DNA from: Priapulus caudatus | Lineage: Eukaryota > Priapulida > Priapulimorpha > Priapulimorphida > Priapulidae | Length of the DNA: 20,643 nucleotides | Assembly (NCBI RefSeq): GCF_000485595.1 | Contig: NW_014577977.1 | Coordinates: 103,362 to 124,004, forward strand | Direction: 5' to 3' | Shown here: positions 8,361 through 17,510 of the stretch, piece after piece | Position numbering within the stretch: the first letter of the stretch is position 1 | Layout: every line of letters begins with the position of its first letter | Position numbers and translations under genes: made by a program | The notes under the pieces: model-generated | What the model saw: only the letters and a program-made list of their open reading frames with translations | Told to the model about the DNA's origin: nothing | The model's database searches: none

Positions 8361-8645
8361 AAGCAAACACGGTATTTGCAAGCGGTTAGAAGACCTGTGT
8401 AAACACAATTTGTTGTGTAGTGAGTAACAGTAAACAACACCGACGTCCGTACTACTGACTACTGGAGTGGTAGACGGTTCGCCACGTTGGCGTGGTAGAC
8501 GTTCGATGGAAAGTAATCTTTGCTGCTTTTGACTCGTCACATCGAACAACCTTACAGTTCTATGCACTACAACACAGTGGTATGATATATGCATGGATGC
8601 AATATCGATGGATATGTAGAATCCGAAAGATATATATGTCTATGC

Positions 8646-8660
8646 CAGTGCTTCTCAACC
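8646..8660 (+). repeat. hAT 5' terminal inverted repeat
   Basis: CAGTGCTTCTCAACC. Known hAT elements of the Charlie group start this way. The right-hand partner was not found. Confidence 0.7.
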
Positions 8661-8724
8661 TGCCGCACGCGTGCCGCATGCGGCACAGTGAGCGTCTGAG
8701 TGCGGCACAGCTAGCTGGCCGCAC
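8661..8724. repeat. subterminal GTGCGGCA-type repeats with 16-bp palindrome
   Basis: GTGCCGCATGCGGCAC at 8671-8686 is a perfect 16-base palindrome. Further TGCCGCAC (8661), GTGCGGCA (8700) and GGCCGCAC (8717) words flank it. Clustered subterminal words are typical binding sites for hAT transposase BED fingers; that role is inferred. Confidence 0.7.
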
Positions 8725-8772
8725 TAAGATGACGTAACACATTCTCACATAGGGTTGCCAGTAGCTCTAGTA

Positions 8773-8806
8773 CTATAGCCCGCGGATCGCTGCCGCAGGG
8801 CTATAG
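8773..8806. repeat. 13-bp stem hairpin
   Basis: CTATAGCCCGCGG (8773-8785) pairs with CCGC-A-GGGCTATAG (8793-8806). There is one bulged base and a 7-base loop. It lies in the hAT 5' region. Confidence 0.8.
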
Positions 8807-9034
8807 CACATGATCCCATAGAATAATCTAAGCAAATGGTCCGGCTGATGTGACCAAAAATTTATCCCCAAAACGTAAAATGATCGGGCTTTTTAACACT
8901 TATATATCAACATGGACATCTCACCTATCTTTTTGAACAATTCCACAACTTTACACCAGGTATTTATACTGTTATTCCTCAAAGTCAGCACTCATTGAAT
9001 TTACATTTCAAATCATGTGGCGTGCGCACGCGTA

Positions 9035-9229
9035 ATGTCACCGGATATGTTGGCAAAACGCAAGGCAGCTATGATGCATCATAGGGTGCATGTATTATTA
9101 ACGGGGGTGGTGGGTAAACTCGCCCTGATGCGCCAATGTGCGCACAATTGGGAGCACAAGCGGGAACACCCCCGTTAATAATACATGCACCATAGCTGCC
9201 TTGAGTTTTGCCAACATATCCGGTGACAT
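9035..9229. repeat. long foldback inverted repeat
   Basis: The left arm (about 9035-9109) and right arm (9167-9229) are near-perfect reverse complements. They start from ATGTCACCGGATATGTTGGC and run to GTTAATAATACATGCAC read inward. The left arm has a 12-base insertion (ATGCATCATAGG) that makes a local palindrome; otherwise differences are about one or two bases. The loop is about 57 bases. The near identity suggests recent formation or maintenance. It lies between the hAT terminus and the transposase ORF and could be a small foldback/MITE nested in the hAT element or part of it. Confidence 0.9.
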
Positions 9230-9279
9230 ACTGTGTATACATACTGTATAGCTTCCCTGCATGATTCCCTGCTGCACAC

Positions 9280-9355
9280 ACTGTGAGTACATATTGTACC
9301 TTGTTTGTCATTTATATACTGTGAGTACATATTGTACCTTGTTTGTCATTTATAT
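9280..9355 (+). repeat. 38-bp tandem duplication
   Basis: Two exact 38-base copies, 9280-9317 and 9318-9355, each starting ACTGTGAGTACATATTGTAC. A TA-dinucleotide tract follows (about 9351-9376), directly upstream of the transposase ATG. Confidence 0.95.
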
Positions 9356-9424
9356 ATATATAATATTATATATAGATCCGACGATAGTTAGCTCACACGA
9401 GGCTTCACTCCACCCCCAAACAGT

Positions 9425-11503
9425 ATGGCTGACCCCACCAGGAAGAGAAAGATCGCCGAGGAGAACCGCGGATTCAAGGAGTGCTGGACCAACGAATTTT
9501 TCTTCGTGGAAGACAGAGGCAACATTATCTGCTTGATCTGCAATGAGAAGGTGTCCTGGCCCAAAAGAGACTGTATCAAGAGGCACTACGAAGCCAAGCA
9601 CGGCAAGGACTACAATGGTCTGGCGGGACCGCAGCGCGAGGACAAGGCCAAGGAGCTGATGAACAAGTTCGGCCGCCAACAGAACCTTTTCGTCAGGCAG
9701 GGCAACACCAGCAAGGCTGCCACGGAGGCCAGCTTCAAGGTGGCCGCGATCATTGCGAGGCGCATGAAGCCCTTCTCAGATGGAGAGTTTGTCAAGGAGT
9801 GCATGCTGGCTGCCCTCGACGTCATGTGCCCTGAGAAGGTCGCCGTCATCAACAAGATCAGTCTGAGCAATGACACAGTGACAAGAAGGATCGACAGTTT
9901 GTCCAAGAACCTGACCGAGCAGCTCCACTCCCTGGCAACAAAGTTCTCTTACTTCGCCTTGGCCCTCGACGAGTCCACGGACGTCAAGGACACGGCCCAG
10001 CTGGCCATCTTCGTGCGCGGCATCGACACCAACTTCAACGTGACGGAGGAGCTGCTGACTGTCCGCTCCATGAAGAGCACCACCACGGGCGAAGACATCT
10101 TCAACGAGCTGAAAGCTGCCATGAACGATGCCAAACTGGACTTCAATCGTCTCATCGGCATTGCCACGGACGGCGCACCGTCCATGTTGGGCACGGGTCG
10201 CGGTCTCCAGGGCCATGTGATGGCGGAGTTGAACCGCCAGGGTCTGTCGCACGAGCACTTGGTGTGGTGCCACTGCATCATCCACCAGGAGGCCCTCTGC
10301 GCCAAGATCTTCGATGTCAGCTTCAAGGAAGTGATGAGTAAGGTTGTCGGCCATGTCAATCACATCCGCTCCCATGCCATGAACCACAGGCAGTTCAGGC
10401 AGTTCTTGCTGGAGTTGGATGCCAGCTACGGCGATGTCATCTACTTTTCCGGTGTGCGCTGGCTGAGCAAGGGACAAACGCTGCAGCGCTTCTGGGTCCT
10501 CAGGGAGGAGCTGTCCATGTTCTTCGCCATGAAGGGCATCCCGGCACTCGAGCTGGATGACCAAAAGTGGCTTTGTGACCTCGCCTTCCTCGTTGACATC
10601 ACCGAGAAGCTGAACACCCTCAACGTGGCTATGCAAGGCCGCAACAAGCTGGTCCACGAGCTGTTTGCCCACATCAAGGCCTTCCAGACCAAGCTGCAGC
10701 TGTGGCAAGTTCAGCTCGAAAGAGGAAATCTGGCCCACTTCCCCTCCCTCAAGAGCCAGAAGGAGCACGATGGCGGCGAGTTCAGTAGCTTGCGCTACGC
10801 GGCCGAGATTTGCAAACTGCAGAAGGAGTTTGACACGAGGTTCAAGGAGTTCCGCGCGAGGAACACCGACTTCGAGCTCTTCAGTGTGCCGTTCAACTTC
10901 GACGTGTCTCAGGCGCCGATTGAGCTGCAGTTGGAGTTGTGCGACCTGCAGGCCAGCCTCGAGCTCAAGGGACAGTTTCTTGGCAAGGAACTGGTCGACT
11001 TCTACAAGAGCCTGCCCCGCGCCACCTTCCCCAACCTGACCCAGAATGCTCAGAAGTTCGTTTCTCTCTTTGGCTCCACTTATTGTGCAGAGCAGTTCTT
11101 CTCAAAGATGAAGAATACCAAGTCAAACAAGCGCACTGCTCTCACGGACGCCCACTTGCTGGCTTCTCTCAGGATCGCGTCGACGCATCTGCAGCCGAAC
11201 TTCAAGGCCATCATGAATGAGCAGAATGACATTGGGGTCCACCAACACTTTGGCCATACATGGGGTCCACCAACACTTTGGCCCTACATGGGGGTCCACA
11301 ACACTTTGGCCCTACATGGGGTCCATAAACACTTTAATACTTTACTCAGCACAATGTGGACATTTCCAAAAACTATTGCTGCACTTCTTCCATTTCTTGG
11401 CATTGGCAAGGCCTGCACATTTTCTGTGCAACCAAGCCTCACAAACATCACATGCTATACTCTGTCCTCCATCAGAATAGTCTCCATTGCACACTGGACA
11501 TAA
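9425..11503 (+). CDS. hAT-superfamily transposase with BED-type zinc finger
   Basis: Cut-and-paste transposase of the group that gave rise to GTF2IRD2/ZBED5-like genes. Seen in order: a basic leader; a C2H2/BED-like finger (C36, C39, H54, H59); ALALDESTD (D182, first catalytic Asp); GIATDGAPSMLG (D249, second Asp); WCHCIIHQEALCAK (282-284 C-H-C); VRWLSKGQTLQRF (about 344-356); and the C-terminal hAT dimerisation region, with CAEQFFSKMKNTKS carrying E556. There is no stop or frameshift. The start is the first ATG after the TA-rich tract, and the finger follows it closely. The gene is clearly more GC-rich, with C/G-ending codons, than its neighbours. Residues after about 602 are not transposase: the frame runs through a 28-bp minisatellite and then antisense through the next gene's last exon. 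The transposition activity of this copy is doubtful. Confidence 0.93.
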   Translation: MADPTRKRKIAEENRGFKECWTNEFFFVEDRGNIICLICNEKVSWPKRDCIKRHYEAKHGKDYNGLAGPQREDKAKELMNKFGRQQNLFVRQGNTSKAATEASFKVAAIIARRMKPFSDGEFVKECMLAALDVMCPEKVAVINKISLSNDTVTRRIDSLSKNLTEQLHSLATKFSYFALALDESTDVKDTAQLAIFVRGIDTNFNVTEELLTVRSMKSTTTGEDIFNELKAAMNDAKLDFNRLIGIATDGAPSMLGTGRGLQGHVMAELNRQGLSHEHLVWCHCIIHQEALCAKIFDVSFKEVMSKVVGHVNHIRSHAMNHRQFRQFLLELDASYGDVIYFSGVRWLSKGQTLQRFWVLREELSMFFAMKGIPALELDDQKWLCDLAFLVDITEKLNTLNVAMQGRNKLVHELFAHIKAFQTKLQLWQVQLERGNLAHFPSLKSQKEHDGGEFSSLRYAAEICKLQKEFDTRFKEFRARNTDFELFSVPFNFDVSQAPIELQLELCDLQASLELKGQFLGKELVDFYKSLPRATFPNLTQNAQKFVSLFGSTYCAEQFFSKMKNTKSNKRTALTDAHLLASLRIASTHLQPNFKAIMNEQNDIGVHQHFGHTWGPPTLWPYMGVHNTLALHGVHKHFNTLLSTMWTFPKTIAALLPFLGIGKACTFSVQPSLTNITCYTLSSIRIVSIAHWT
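11233..11336. repeat. 28-bp minisatellite (3.7 units)
   Basis: Units at 11233-11260, 11261-11288, 11289-11316 and a partial one from 11317. Each begins TGGGGTCCAC and contains CAACACTTTGGCC. The period is not a multiple of three, so the hAT frame cycles through different residues here. It marks the junction between hAT sequence and the 3' flank of the minus-strand gene, whose ATTAAA signal overlaps its right end. Confidence 0.93.
11333..11338 (-). terminator. poly(A) signal ATTAAA of the SAP-PHD gene
   Basis: ATTAAA on the minus strand, 3 bases after the stop codon at 11342-11344. Cleavage would fall in the minisatellite. Confidence 0.55.
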
Positions 11504-13136
11504 TGTGTCGCTATCATCAGGGTCTGTTGTCTCTATAGAGGGGCCAGGTTCATCAACAGCCATCGGTTCGTGTGATGTGCCAGCTCTGGATTCGTCAGTG
11601 CTCATCCTCTGTCTCTTTGAACCCGTAGTCTGGGCAACAAATTCTTCAGCAGCAGCATCGGATTTGAGGATCTCGGCTGAAAGTTTTAAAATCATGTCCG
11701 ACTTGTTGTCTTTGTGATTCACACGTACATGATATCTGTTGCACAGATATTTCAAGTCATCTTTCTTATATGACTTCAGCGTGTCAGGATCCTTGATGAC
11801 ATTTGCTTTAAGCAGATGGTGTGAGTACTGCTGCTCCGAACTTTTACCCTGCTTCATCACCTTGATGTCAGCCATGGCAGCAACAGATTCTTTTTTCTTT
11901 TTCTTTTCAAGGACCTCCTTGCGATGCGCCGCCTTCTTCTGTACATCCCATGTCAATAGAATGTCTTTCCTAAACTGATTGGTGAGGACTCTTGTAAACT
12001 TCTCAATGAAATCATGGAATAGTTCCACAGTTATATCGACACGGAAACACAAGTCATTTACGATGTCAGGAATAAGGCCTGATTTTGGCCCCAGAGAATC
12101 TGTGGTTTCATTGACAAAGATTGTTACCCACAAACTAAAAAGTTCGCTGTTTTGGTTCAGCGTCTCCACTGTGTGGTCATGGATCTTTTTGCCATATATA
12201 TGTAACTTTGATACTGTTTGCAATTCCAGTATTTCCTTACACAGTGTTTCTGTAAACTCATACGCAGCATCAGAGACATGAGTCAGACTTTGTCGCACAT
12301 TCTGCTTTTCCTGGATTTCTTTCAGGCTTTTTAAGTCGCCGGTTTCTGCCTCCATTTGTAATTGCGTTCTAATAGCACTGTCTAACAGTTCCAGTTTAAC
12401 TGTTGTTCGCTTCACTGTCTGGTCCGCAGAATCGGAAGATTTGTGCAAGTTGGCTTTCAACAGCGTTGTGTTCTGCCACCGCAATTTGGCAAATGCATAG
12501 CCCGCTACATATCTTAGTTTGGCTGTTGCCCCTTCAGCACAAGTCTGGAAGTCTTCTTTGAATCTAGGATTTGATCCACTGTCAACGGTCTTCCTGGCAA
12601 GGGTCTCAAAGCTTTTCGCCTTCAGCAAATGTGTCCTAATGTCTGTCGTGAGTTTGAAAGCAATATAAGTCTTGTCTTCTGTCAAAGGACCAGTTGGAAA
12701 CAGCTGTAACATAGCAGACTGATATGACTTGCTGGTCATATAGACATGACATTGCGAATAAAATTCACTACTATTGGCGTTTTTGGTGTCTGTCATGCTA
12801 TTTGTATAGAACTCTGCAACACATCGTTCAACCCGCTTGCAAAAATCATCTACACGAGGATGATGGTCTTCTAACAGAGTTCTAATCTGGACGTTTACTT
12901 TTTTCTGGATTTCCATCAGCTCTACATTTTGTATAACTTCAGTCAGGAGGGTTACAGCTTTGTCCGTGCTGTACACCAAATACTGATCAGGAACGTCAGG
13001 AATGTCCCACGCAGCTAAGAATGCATCGTCCATCGACGCCTGGATCTCATCATCTTCATCTGATGGAATGTCGTCCTCTAACTGATCGCACACTGGTGTG
13101 TTAGCCGCACCACTGTCACCATCTTCTTTGTTGCAT
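11342..13136 (-). CDS. SAP-like and PHD-finger protein; probable last exon of the PIF1 gene
   Basis: Open for 598 codons on the minus strand from an intron acceptor (TTTATGTTTACAG, exon starting at 13136) to TAA at 11342-11344. Seen: an acidic start (EDDIPSDEDDE); a long helical middle containing KLRYVAGYAFAKLRW, a motif reminiscent of the helical part of P-type or other DNA transposases; a basic KEVLEKKKKKE patch; a SAP-like helix-extended-helix (about 11667-11790, DLKYLCNRYHVRVNHKDNKS), the type that binds AT-rich DNA; and a C-terminal PHD finger (about 11348-11502) with CPVC, CDVCEAWLHRKC and FWKCPHC giving a C4HC3 pattern, typical readers of histone H3 tails. There is no ATG near the 5' end, so an upstream exon is required. 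Phase fits the PIF1 exon donor at 16317. Nuclear, chromatin-associated action is inferred. Confidence 0.85.
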
Positions 13137-13645
13137 CTGTAAACATAAAATATAAAGTATGACTAAGTCATCGTCTTTATTATTTAACGCACTAGAGTTT
13201 TATCCAGTTCTTACTATACAAGTATACAATGTAAAGTGATTCCCAAAGATGGATAACAGATATATTATATATATTACTGAAGCTAATTAAGGAGAATGTG
13301 TAGGTAAGTTACCTCCCTGAATTCTAGCGTACACAGGAAGTGCACACTTGTACAAGGCTCTAAGAAGCTATTTTGAGACAATTTGAGTAAAAAAAAATTT
13401 CATTTATGACAAACTATGACATTTGGAAGAGGATTATTTCAAAAACAAGCACAGTGATCCCCATATTTATTTATTTCTTCCGAGTTTGGTTGGTCTGTTC
13501 TACACGTGTGCACGATCCTGGTGTTGTCATTAACCCGGAAAATTTGGCGTTCACCTATATATCCACCCACCTTAATCAGACGATTTTAATATGTTGTATA
13601 TTGGTGTACTATTAGAAGTTACTGACACAATGTATTTATTCGCAG

Positions 13646-15989
13646 GATTCTGAACAGGCTAACAAGACAAGAGAGATCCTGCATAATTCGAAATGACGTT
13701 CATAGCCAGTATCAGCTAGAATGTGAGTTGTCAGGAAAAGAAGCTGCTAACATGCAAGTTTTTTGTAAACTTGTAGCCAAGTTATTTTCCGATGTGACAG
13801 TCGAGAGGCAACGGTTGAGTGAGAACAATGCACAAGTGCGAACGTACAAGGGGTTGGCGTGGAATCAAACTCAACAAAGTAATGTGGAGTCAGTATTCGA
13901 CACAAACATGATCAAAAACTGTATCCCATCCAGTGAGTACAGAGTAACCAAGGACAACCCAAGAGAAGTACACATTTCTTGTCCTACTGAACTTATTTGC
14001 GATCGAAATCCAATATGTAAAACACTAATCTTCAAAGACAAAATATGGAGTCTATGTATAGGAACTGAAGAAGTGCAAATAAGCGAGCATTTATTTGTTG
14101 ACACAAATTACATATGTGACGAACTGGGCGTGCGAAATGTGTTCATAATTGTTGACAACCTAAAAGTTTGTCTCGGTGCGCCAGTGAACCAAGGGAAATT
14201 AACTCTTGCTGGAAAAAACACTGTTCATTATGTAGTCAAAGGCCCTGAAAGTTCGAAACAGAGGCATATACAGTCGGATAAATGTCTCCGAATTGTAAGC
14301 CCCTTAGTCTCATTGTGTGACAAATGCAACAATGTATTGAAAAGTATGAAGCAGAAGCATGCACATGAAGCAGAGGTAAAAAATGACCCTAAACTTGAAA
14401 GAGAAGACCTTAAGAAAATTATTCCCAATGCAACAGAAGGGATGATTGACTTAATCTTGTCTCAAGTATCAAATTCGAATCAAACTGATCATCGAGGAAA
14501 TCGGTGGCCAAAGTCAGTAATGAGTACTTGCTTGACAATTTGGACAAGGAGTCCTCAGACTTATCGGGACCTGAAATCTAGTGGACTTGTCATACTGCCA
14601 TCAGAGAGAATTCTTCGAACATACAAAAACTGTGTGCCGCAAGACCCAGGATTTAAGGATCAAATTTGTCAGTGGATGTTACAAGAAGCAGAGAGGCTTC
14701 GTATTCCCTCAGATGGAAGAATGGGTGGACTATTAATAGATGAAATGTCTATTCAGACAGATCTCGTTATGGAAACCAAAGGGTCTGGAATAGAGTTTGT
14801 CGGCTTTGTTGACATGGTGGAGGAATCCGAATGCATGAAAATTATCCGAAGTGGTAAAAAGCAGCAAAGCTTGGCAAGTCATGTCTTCCAAATTGTTTTC
14901 TTAGGCTTTGGTGGCTTTCGCTTCCCCATTGCCCACTTTCCAGTGACAGAGGCAAATGCATCAGAAATCTATGTGATGGTCTGGGAAGCAATTTCACAGC
15001 TTACTATGTTCGGCTTCATTGTCAAGTATATCAGTATGGATGGGGCACAATCTAACCGGTCATTTCTCAAGATGAATCTGGGCAACACTCCTACCCTCAG
15101 CACAATGAAGACAAAGAGTCCAGTAAACCCTGACAGAAATGTGCATTTCCTAATGGACTATTCACATTGCATGAAGAAGATTAGGAACAATGTGTTAAAG
15201 TCCAAGAAAAGAACTCTCACCTTGCCAACCAATTTTGTAATTGTCTGGCAATGGTGGGAAGAATCCTTCAAATGGGATCAAACTAACCCTATTCAAATTC
15301 ACAGAAAGTTGACCTACCAACATATCAACCCCAATGGTCCAGAGAAAATGAGGAATCACCTGGCAGAGCAAGCCCTCGACTCCGATATGCTGCGACTCAT
15401 GTCCGAGTACCAGATCCACTTAGGAAAGGCTGGGGACAAGCTTAATGGTGCTATTGAGTTCTTGACACAAACAAGCATCTTGATAGCCAACTTTCAGGAT
15501 ACCAGACCTATCACAGTGGCCACCGACGAAAGATTAAAGCAAAACAGACAGGTCTTGGAATGGTTCCAACACTGGGAGCATGCAGTAGAAGGAAAGACCA
15601 GAGTTGAAAAATCAAACCAGCTTATGTCTTACCAGACAAGGGAAGACTTATTATCATGCATTGTGGGCTTTGAAGAGATGTGCCAAGAACACCTTGCAGA
15701 TCACTCAACCTCAAGCATCGTCCCAGGTCACATAAACAGTGATCCTGTGGAAAACATCTTCTGCCAGCAGCGCGGTCTCCACAATGGAAGTAACACTAAT
15801 CCTAACTACGCAAATTACAGAAAAAGTATGAACAGCATTGTATTAGGACAAACCATCGTTTCGAAAAAGAGCAACTGTCTTTCCGAACGAAAAAAACCTG
15901 CAATGCCTTTTCGACGACCGAGGACAGGGAAAAGAAAGAGTGAAGACTCTGTACGACTAGATACTACGTCAAAGCAAATTCGCCTGTAA
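13646..15989 (+). CDS. P-element superfamily transposase (THAP9-like catalytic region)
   Basis: Transposase of the P superfamily. The frame is open from a probable splice acceptor (TATTTATTCGCAG, exon from 13646) to TAA at 15987-15989; the first in-frame ATG is at 13752. Numbering from the TTG at 13728, the catalytic triad is D338 in LLIDEMSIQTDLV, D438 in YISMDGAQSNRSF and E675 in NSDPVENIFCQQRG. LPSERILRTY before D338 and FLMDYSHCMKKIRNN after D438 match P-type landmarks. The D2-E distance of 237 residues is close to the 228 of Drosophila P, which has a GTP-binding insertion there. C-x2-C motifs near 14319 (LCDKCNNVLK) precede a charged helical stretch. The N-terminal THAP DNA-binding domain is not in this exon; it may be on an upstream exon or lost. 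No stop or frameshift, so it is recent or under selection. Confidence 0.88.
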
Positions 15990-16162
15990 TTGAGTCGTGG
16001 CATATGAAACAACTGTGTTTATATCTGTTCGTGACGTTCATTGCAAAATAGCTGGCAAAGTGCCACATGTAACACACTATATGGTACGCATATCATATAT
16101 GTGCATGAATACCTTCAACTCTTTCAAACGATGTGCTGAGAGTGAAAATGAAAGCCTAAAAT

Positions 16163-16168
16163 AATAAA
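16163..16168 (+). terminator. poly(A) signal of the P-type transposase gene
   Basis: AATAAA, 174 bases after the stop codon at 15989, on the coding strand. Confidence 0.6.
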
Positions 16169-16317
16169 ATGGTAGTGTAGAATCTGAAATTTATGTTAGA
16201 CCTTGACAGATTAAATTGAAATGTGAAATACTTTTTAGCAGTTCACATAGATAGATTTCATTGCACACGTGACTTGTTTGTAGAATGCACAAGAATATTA
16301 AATATAAAAAATCTTAC

Positions 16318-16515
16318 TCTTTGTCTCTGCAGCATGTTCGGTTCTCCACAAAATTCTGCGACTCCACTGCATAAAACTCATCTAGACAGGCAGGTTGTGG
16401 TGGTACATGTCTCCTTGCAAAATTTACAACACGGAGACCCTCAGATGATTTCACACGTCCCAGGGCAACACCAAGCTGTCCAGACTTGAAAATACCTCGA
16501 CAGTCGATCTCGACT
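16318..16515 (-). CDS. PIF1-family helicase exon 5 (motif VI)
   Basis: Minus-strand exon after acceptor TTCTAATTTCAG. It reads VEIDCRGIFKSGQLGVALGR, then VKSSEGLRVVNF. This is the end of the second RecA-like domain, where GQLGVALGR is motif VI and its final Arg senses ATP. The tail ends in CCRDK. The boundary is ambiguous: GA|GTAAGA is a strong donor at 16317, while reading through gives TAA at 16314-16316. Splicing to the SAP-PHD exon keeps the frame. Confidence 0.85.
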
Positions 16516-16723
16516 CTGAAATTAGAATTTGTTGGGTCTCAAGTATGCATCCAAATGTATAACACAAGCAACTAGAACTGTTCACTGGAGGGGGGTTGTA
16601 AAAACACCTAGAAATGTGTTTAACCCTAACTTTGTTTGGGTGGGGGGAGCATAATGAGCTACAGACAGGATATAGGTCACTATAATAAATTTAAAGCAAG
16701 TATTCACAATAGTGGTATTTTAC

Positions 16724-16829
16724 CTGTCAAGTGTCATTCCCTGGGCTTTATGGATTGTTATGGCGTAGCACGGAACTAAAGGCAGCTGGAGTCTGGAGGC
16801 TATGTCCACCTTCTGCACAGGGTCATACA
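16724..16829 (-). CDS. PIF1-family helicase exon 4 (motif V)
   Basis: 106-base exon between acceptor TTTTTTTAG and donor GTAAAA. It encodes DIASRLQLPLVPCYAITIHK followed by AQGMTLD, the near-invariant motif V of PIF1/RecD2-type helicases (YAxTIHKxQGxTLD) that couples ATP binding to DNA contact. Phases at both edges (one base in, two out) match exons 3 and 5, which supports the gene model. Confidence 0.93.
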
Positions 16830-17510
16830 CTAAAAAAAGCAAGGTGGCTTTTGTTAACTCCGAACTATTTTGGTATTCAATAAGTATATTTAAACCTGCA
16901 AAAGATGTTAACTATAAAAGTGGTCTAGATTTCAGGGAACGGTCTAACCATAACGATTGTCATCCTCGAATATACAGTCAAAATCTACTTTTTTTATTTT
17001 TGCTGGTGGACATTTCTGCAATAAACAGGTATTTCTTTGAGGCACGGACATATCTGTGGCAAATGCTAGTTTATTCTATTTTGCTAGACATGGAGAAATA
17101 TATGGCGTGGCGACTTCCAGTGAACTGTACTGCAAAGCCAAAAATAAAGCATTGTTTGGTACCCCTTGACCACAGCATTAAAATGACCCGTATCCAAACA
17201 ATTTATTGGGATGTACAAGAAAAATATTTATTTTATGTTCAGATATGAATTTTGTTGGACAACATGACTAATAGATGATTAGGGGAAAAGGGAAACAAAG
17301 AATACTTAAAGCGAGTATAGATGTAACTTTCAAAACATGTTCATACAAAAATAAATACTGATTTTCAATAATTTACATTAATTTGAGCATGTACCGACAT
17401 ATGACGCCTGTATCGAGAGTGCGTCTGCTAATATTACACGTATAGTATAAACTATTTGAGTGTTCGTGCTTTCCAATCAGATCAAGTGTGTCTGTGATTG
17501 CGCAGTGTAC

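Larger units (their letters stand above)
7223..8645. other. non-coding region with short hairpins and simple repeats
   Basis: About 1.4 kb with no frame I can link to a protein. It holds a hairpin at 7504-7567 and a TAGTACTACTA-type run at 8290-8360. The part near 7430-7490 is locally GC-rich (GCGCGCGTTCGCGC). Longer open frames here have no recognisable motif or splice support. Confidence 0.6.
8646..11232 (+). mobile_element. hAT DNA transposon (BED-transposase type), 3' end lost
   Basis: The 5' terminus reads CAGTGCTTCTCAACC, the standard hAT/Charlie-type start CAGTGNTTCTCAACC. It is preceded by GTCTATGC (8638-8645), a plausible 8-bp target in the nTCTAnAn style. Subterminal GTGCGGCA words lie just inside. 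The uninterrupted transposase ORF begins at 9425. The matching 3' terminus (GGTTGAGAAGCACTG) and a second GTCTATGC are not found before the next gene, and transposase similarity ends close to 11230 where a minisatellite starts. Either the 3' end was lost, or the terminus and the ORF belong to different insertions. Confidence 0.75.
13137..16317 (-). other. proposed 3.18-kb intron holding an opposite-strand transposase
   Basis: On the minus strand the 5' end is GA|GTAAGA (donor at 16317-16316) and the 3' end is TTTACAG (13138-13137). The upstream exon leaves two bases of a codon and the downstream exon supplies one, giving an uninterrupted frame. If not spliced here, the helicase stops at TAA 16314-16316 and the SAP-PHD exon needs another 5' exon. 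RNA evidence would decide. Confidence 0.5.

Noticed and set aside
9069-9311. Minus-strand frames over the foldback
   Set aside because: They translate an inverted repeat and its loop; no protein signal.
9776-10768. 330-codon minus-strand open frame
   Set aside because: Antisense of the hAT transposase. GC-rich codon use keeps this frame open; there is no domain in it.
10665-11220. Extra plus-strand frames overlapping the hAT gene
   Set aside because: Serine/arginine-rich shadow translations of the transposase codons.
11417-11503. Genuine C-terminal domain of the hAT protein
   Set aside because: This part is antisense of PHD-finger codons and has no hAT similarity.
13406-13615. Upstream exon encoding a THAP domain for the P-type transposase
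   Set aside because: The frame contains VCSTRVHDPG, but the C2CH spacing and the AVPTIF-like end of a THAP domain are absent, and no donor joins it to 13646.
16802-17248. 148-codon plus-strand frame
   Set aside because: It overlaps helicase exon 4 and intron 3, has no recognisable motif, and the opposite strand carries the invariant helicase motif V.
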